DNA from: Acidobacteriota bacterium
GTDB lineage: Bacteria > Acidobacteriota > JAAYUB01
NCBI GenBank assembly: GCA_012517875.1
Contig: JAAYUB010000122.1
Span: 1-34,834 of the forward strand
Direction of reading: 5' to 3'
DNA: 34,834 nucleotides
This document shows positions 31,470 through 34,834 of this stretch, piece after piece. A program made the translations under genes and the position numbers. The stretch's first letter is position 1. Every line of letters begins with the position of its first letter. A model generated the notes under the pieces. That model saw only the letters and a program-made list of their open reading frames with translations. It was not told where the DNA came from and did not search any database.

Positions 31470-33380
31470 ATGCCTGAACAGCACAATCTCCCGCTGATAT
31501 TGGCCATGTCCGGAATGATCCCCTGGATCCTCGCTTTCGTTGTCATGGGGCTGGCTGTCCTCGCCGGCTGGCTCGAGCGGAAGCGGCGCGAAATGGAACG
31601 GCGGCAACAGGCAACGGAAAAGCAGATCGGTGAGTTGACGGTGGAGTTGAGTTTTCGGGAGGCTCTCTACGATCAGAGCTGCGCCATCATCAGTGACGTG
31701 GACCGGGCCACCCGGCGGCTGCCGGAAGTGTTCGATGAAATGGGGCGGATTCTCCGACTGCCGTATGCCGCATTCGTGTTGAGGGATTCGGTGACGGGAC
31801 AAGTGTTGGACCATCAATATCCGGCGGACCGGTTGGATGCCGCCCGGCTGGTGGAGCGCATCCTGAGCCAGGCGGGACCGGCGCCGGAGGCCGCCCCGGA
31901 ACCCGTGCGCTTGCCAATCGGTTGGGAAAGCGGCTTGACCCTCGAAGAGGGGAAGAATGTGTTTCAGTCGGTGACACTCTGTCCCATTGTTCATGCCGGC
32001 GAGACGGTCGGTGGGGTGTTGCTGGCACTCCCGTCGGATGCCATTGAACGCCGGGAGAGAGATCTGGTGCGAATCGGCAAAATCGTTGAAACGCTTTTCG
32101 CCTACCGCACGTTGCAGAACGAGTTGGCCCGGCGGTCGGAAGAAGCCGATACGGTCTCGGCCTTCCTCAGTGAGATTGCGGTGTTCGCCGCACTGGACAA
32201 GGTGATGGAGGCGTTTCACCGCTATCTCCAGGAGACCTACCCGAACGCGACGGTCACCCTGCTTTTGGAGACAACCGACGGCGGGATCGAGGTCCGCCAC
32301 GGTGACATGCTGGAGCAACCTCTCATCCTCTCATTGCTGCCCAGCGTCCGGCAGGAGCTCGAAAAAGGCAAGCAGCTGCTGTACGCCTCTGATGCCTTCG
32401 CCCTGATGAAGAAGTATCCGCTGCCCTCGCCACCAAAGAACGTGCAGTCCGTGCTGGTAATCCCGTTGGTGACGTTCAAGCATATCTTCGGTTACGTGGT
32501 TTTGGAATCCACCCAACCACAATTGTTCCACGCGGCATCGCTGAGCACACTGTTGCGCCTGGTGGAGATGGGATCGTTCGTGTTGCGAAAAACCTTGTAT
32601 TACCAAGGGGAGATGGACAAACTCAACGCAGAGATCAACCGGTTGAGTCAGGCCGGCAGCCGGCAGGCGATCCAACTGTCCGAGCTGGAGATGGCGCTGC
32701 GTGAAGCCACAGAATTCAACACGGTGTACGCGGTCGGCCAGTCCATCCGCGTTCATCTGGCCAGCCTGCGCGGTTTCGTCCAGATGCTCGAGGATGGAGT
32801 CAAGCGGAGCCTGCGCGATGCCTATGATCCGCTCCTGTTCCGCAACTGCGTCGTCGAAATCGAGAAGGTCGAACGCAGCCTGCAGAAACTGGACCTCACC
32901 CGGGTGATCACCGATCGGGATTATCCCCTCAAGATCCAGCCGGTGGCCTTGATGTCCGCTCTGGACAGCGTGTTCGTCGCGATCCGGTCCAAAACCGTGG
33001 CGAAGAGCGTCGAGATCGACGCCCGGTTTGACGCCCGGCTGGGGCAGGTGATGCTCGACGAGGAACTCACATTGCTGGGGCTCCGGCTGTTCCTCGATCG
33101 GCTGCTCGATTTCGTCTCCGGCGGCAAGCTGCAGGCGGTCGGTCTCGCCCACGAAAATGCCGCGCCCGAACTCATGATCCGCTTCAATCCCCCGACGGGC
33201 GCCCGGAGCAACAAGGACAAACTCGCTGCCTTCGATGTGGCTCGGGACTTCCATTTCGTCCTGCTGAACCGGCTGATCGCCCGGCAGCGCGGTCAGCTTG
33301 ATTTCGAGCTCACGGATGCCGGCGGATTTCTGCTGCGCATCGTCTTTCCCGAGGGCCAAGCACCGGCCAAGGATAAATGA
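31470..33380 (+). CDS. Membrane-anchored GAF-like protein with degenerate histidine kinase core
   Basis: The 636-residue protein has one membrane helix (about 15-34), a coiled coil (36-60), two GAF-like regions (about 65-210 and 225-375), a second coiled coil (375-415) and a C-terminal part with the layout of a histidine kinase. Where an H-box (HELRTPLxSIRGF) is expected it reads VGQSIRVHLASLRGF (422-436), so the phospho-acceptor His is Gln424. The ATPase-like part keeps only its fold outline (LFLDRLLDF at 541-549 in place of the N-box, and VLLNRLIARQRGQLDFEL for the G2 region); Asn and the DxGxG box are missing. It is probably a non-catalytic scaffold or sensor. The ATG at 31470 has GGAG 5 bases upstream and follows the promoter; earlier in-frame starts precede the transcript. 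Confidence 0.75.
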   Translation: MPEQHNLPLILAMSGMIPWILAFVVMGLAVLAGWLERKRREMERRQQATEKQIGELTVELSFREALYDQSCAIISDVDRATRRLPEVFDEMGRILRLPYAAFVLRDSVTGQVLDHQYPADRLDAARLVERILSQAGPAPEAAPEPVRLPIGWESGLTLEEGKNVFQSVTLCPIVHAGETVGGVLLALPSDAIERRERDLVRIGKIVETLFAYRTLQNELARRSEEADTVSAFLSEIAVFAALDKVMEAFHRYLQETYPNATVTLLLETTDGGIEVRHGDMLEQPLILSLLPSVRQELEKGKQLLYASDAFALMKKYPLPSPPKNVQSVLVIPLVTFKHIFGYVVLESTQPQLFHAASLSTLLRLVEMGSFVLRKTLYYQGEMDKLNAEINRLSQAGSRQAIQLSELEMALREATEFNTVYAVGQSIRVHLASLRGFVQMLEDGVKRSLRDAYDPLLFRNCVVEIEKVERSLQKLDLTRVITDRDYPLKIQPVALMSALDSVFVAIRSKTVAKSVEIDARFDARLGQVMLDEELTLLGLRLFLDRLLDFVSGGKLQAVGLAHENAAPELMIRFNPPTGARSNKDKLAAFDVARDFHFVLLNRLIARQRGQLDFELTDAGGFLLRIVFPEGQAPAKDK

Positions 33381-34012
33381 TGGCCTGTTTTCAGATCGAA
33401 ACCGTCGTCGTGGGCCCGCTCGAGGTGAACTGCTATCTCATCGGTTGCCTGGAGACCCGGCACGCCGCGATAATCGATCCGGGGGCGGACGGCGGCCGCA
33501 TCGTGGACCGTCTGCGCGCGTTGGATTGGCGCCCGGTCATGATGATCCACACGCACGGCCATCTGGACCACTGGGCCGCGGCTGCTGACGTGGCGGACGC
33601 CTTTCCCGTGGTCGGGCATCTGCATCGCCACGACGAGTACCTCCTCACCGCTCCGGACATCTTCGGCCTGGCCCCGCTGCTGCAGGCGCGCCCGTGCCCG
33701 GAACCGCGCGCATGGCTCGATGACGGCCAGCAGCTGGTGGTGGGCCGCTTGGCCATTCGGGTGCTGCACACTCCGGGACACACCCCGGGTGGGTGTTGCC
33801 TGCTCCTGGACACAACCTGCTTTTCAGGCGACACGCTGTTCGCCGGCGGCATCGGCCGGACCGACCTGCCGGGCGGCGACGAAGCCGCGTTGCTCTGTTC
33901 CATCCGAGACCGGATCCTCACGCTCCCTCCGGACACGCGGCTGCTGCCGGGACACGGTCCGGAGAGCACCGTGGCGGACGAAATTCACTTCAATCCCTAT
34001 ATCGTGCTCTGA
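33377..34012 (+). CDS. Metallo-beta-lactamase-fold hydrolase, glyoxalase II-like
   Basis: The 211-residue enzyme has the full binuclear metal site of the fold: H60-x-H62-x-D64-H65 (MIHTHGHLDH), H135 (HTPGHTPGG), D152 (FSGDTLF) and H193 (LLPGHGPEST). The NCYLIG start and the GIGRTDLPGG loop match the GloB/YcbL-type subfamily, which hydrolyses thioesters such as S-lactoylglutathione or related substrates. It lacks the long C-terminal substrate domain of true glyoxalase II, as YcbL does. ATGA at 33377 overlaps the kinase-like gene stop, and xerD begins 2 bases after its own stop, so all three are co-translated. Confidence 0.92.
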   Translation: MMACFQIETVVVGPLEVNCYLIGCLETRHAAIIDPGADGGRIVDRLRALDWRPVMMIHTHGHLDHWAAAADVADAFPVVGHLHRHDEYLLTAPDIFGLAPLLQARPCPEPRAWLDDGQQLVVGRLAIRVLHTPGHTPGGCCLLLDTTCFSGDTLFAGGIGRTDLPGGDEAALLCSIRDRILTLPPDTRLLPGHGPESTVADEIHFNPYIVL

Positions 34013-34014
34013 GC

Positions 34015-34834
34015 ATGAGCCGGGATCTTCTCGCCGAGTTTTTGCAGCACCTGACCGTTGAAAAAGGGTTGGCCCCGAATTCCGTCGCGGCTTACCGCAC
34101 GGACCTGCGGCGATTTCAGCGCTTTCTGGAGGGGCGCAACCGGGAGCTGACCCAGACCGAGCGGGTGGACCTCCTCGCCTATCTGAAAGAATTGTACGCC
34201 ACAGGGTACAAACCGTCTTCGGTGGCCCGAGCCGTGGCCAGTTTGCGGGGATTGTTCCGATTTCTGGTTGGGGACGGGCACATGGCCGGCGATCCCGCCG
34301 AATTGCTGGAGGCGCCCCGGCGCTGGCATACGCTCCCGAAGTACCTGAGCCCGGCCGAGGTGGATGCATTGTTGTCACAGCCTGATCCGGTGTCACCGGA
34401 GGGGCTGCGGGACAAGGCGATGCTGGAACTCCTTTACGCCACCGGGCTGCGGGTGACAGAACTGGTCAACGCCAAGGTGTCCGACGTCAATCTGGAGATC
34501 GGCTACATCATCTGCCTCGGCAAGGGGAGCAAGGAGCGGATCGTTCCGGTGGGCGATCAGGCCCGGGATTGGGTGCAACGGTACATCCGCGAAGCCCGCA
34601 ATCTGCTCATGAAACAGCCGGAGCCCTACCTCTTCGTCAATCGGTTCGGCCGACGGATGTCCCGGCAGGGATTCTGGAAGAACATCAAACGTTACGGCCG
34701 TGACGCGGGGATCATGAAAAACATCACCCCGCACCTGCTCCGGCACTCGTTCGCCACCCACCTGCTGGAGAACGGGGCCGATCTTCGATCGCTGCAGCTG
34801 ATGCTGGGGCATGCGGATATCGCCACCACCCAGA
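34015..34834 (+). CDS. xerD: Tyrosine recombinase XerD (cut by window end)
   Basis: The visible 273 residues start MSRDLLAEFLQHLTVEKGLA and contain the N-terminal SAM-like domain (1-100) and most of the catalytic domain. XerC/XerD recombinases resolve chromosome dimers at dif. Catalytic residues present: R146 (ATGLRVTEL), K170 or K173 (GKGSKERIVPVG), H240-x2-R243 (HLLRHSFATHLL) and H266 (MLGHADIATTQ). The nucleophilic Tyr would follow within a few residues beyond the window. XerD rather than XerC is chosen from overall likeness and is not certain. It lies 2 bases after the MBL-fold gene; no dif site was recognised. Confidence 0.9.
   Translation, partial: MSRDLLAEFLQHLTVEKGLAPNSVAAYRTDLRRFQRFLEGRNRELTQTERVDLLAYLKELYATGYKPSSVARAVASLRGLFRFLVGDGHMAGDPAELLEAPRRWHTLPKYLSPAEVDALLSQPDPVSPEGLRDKAMLELLYATGLRVTELVNAKVSDVNLEIGYIICLGKGSKERIVPVGDQARDWVQRYIREARNLLMKQPEPYLFVNRFGRRMSRQGFWKNIKRYGRDAGIMKNITPHLLRHSFATHLLENGADLRSLQLMLGHADIATTQ

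Noticed and set aside
1-34834. Mobile elements, CRISPR arrays, toxin-antitoxin or defence systems
   Set aside because: None seen: no direct-repeat arrays, transposase motifs or recognised defence proteins; XerD looks like the housekeeping recombinase.

Overview
The window looks like a GC-rich chromosome segment of a Gram-negative (diderm) bacterium. It carries type IV pilus motors and platform, a YidC with a large periplasmic domain, RseP, the DXP (non-mevalonate) isoprenoid pathway and RND-free housekeeping genes, with consensus sigma70-type promoters (TTGACA-17-TATAAT) and Shine-Dalgarno sites. The gene styles (PilB with MshEN domain, TSGPAE-type S41 protease, DUF2339/DUF3999 pair) fit Acidobacteriota-like lineages, but this is a guess. 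No phage, insertion sequence, CRISPR array or defence island was seen; the window is almost fully coding and no gene-free stretch exceeds about 240 bases.

Layout. Bases 1-8780 are all on the minus strand. Read in the direction of transcription, rpmH-rnpA-yidD-yidC-mnmE start from a near-consensus promoter at 8914-8942, followed by the pilus genes pilB, pilT, pilC and the start of a pilS-like sensor kinase cut by the window edge. pilB and pilT each have their own promoter, and a perfect 13-bp hairpin separates pilC from pilS. From 9014 to 12549 (+) runs a coupled set: an HpnJ-like B12/radical SAM enzyme, two family-2 glycosyltransferases and a DUF2304 membrane protein. It converges, with zero spacing, on a minus-strand set (glycosyltransferase, SAM methyltransferase, single-domain asparaginase; 12550-14719). 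Both sets look like envelope glycan or lipid modification.

A tRNA-Phe(GAA) gene with a perfect promoter and a strong terminator follows (14859-15062). Next on the plus strand is a translationally coupled DUF2339-DUF3999-sodium/solute symporter trio (15184-19914), whose last codons contain the terminator of a convergent small secreted protein gene (19917-20375). A radical SAM/OsmC pair lies at 20490-21909 (-).

Bases 22008-29000 (-) form the isoprenoid, lipid and envelope block: S41 protease, uppS, cdsA, dxr, rseP, ispG, dtd. Dxr and IspG make isoprenoid precursors, UppS turns them into the C55 lipid carrier, CdsA makes CDP-diacylglycerol, and RseP is a site-2 protease. Divergent from it are ruvX and mltG (+). 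A CDP-alcohol phosphatidyltransferase (30637-31296, -) is divergent to an operon of a membrane protein that looks like a degenerate histidine kinase, a metallo-beta-lactamase-fold hydrolase and xerD (cut by the window end).

The most unusual items are the kinase-like protein whose phospho-acceptor His and ATP-binding residues are lost, the S41 protease with the expected catalytic Lys replaced, the HpnJ-like/glycosyltransferase module, the DUF2339 trio, and several regulatory RNA or DNA structures (pilC-pilS hairpin, pilT operator-like repeat, terminator embedded in a convergent coding region).
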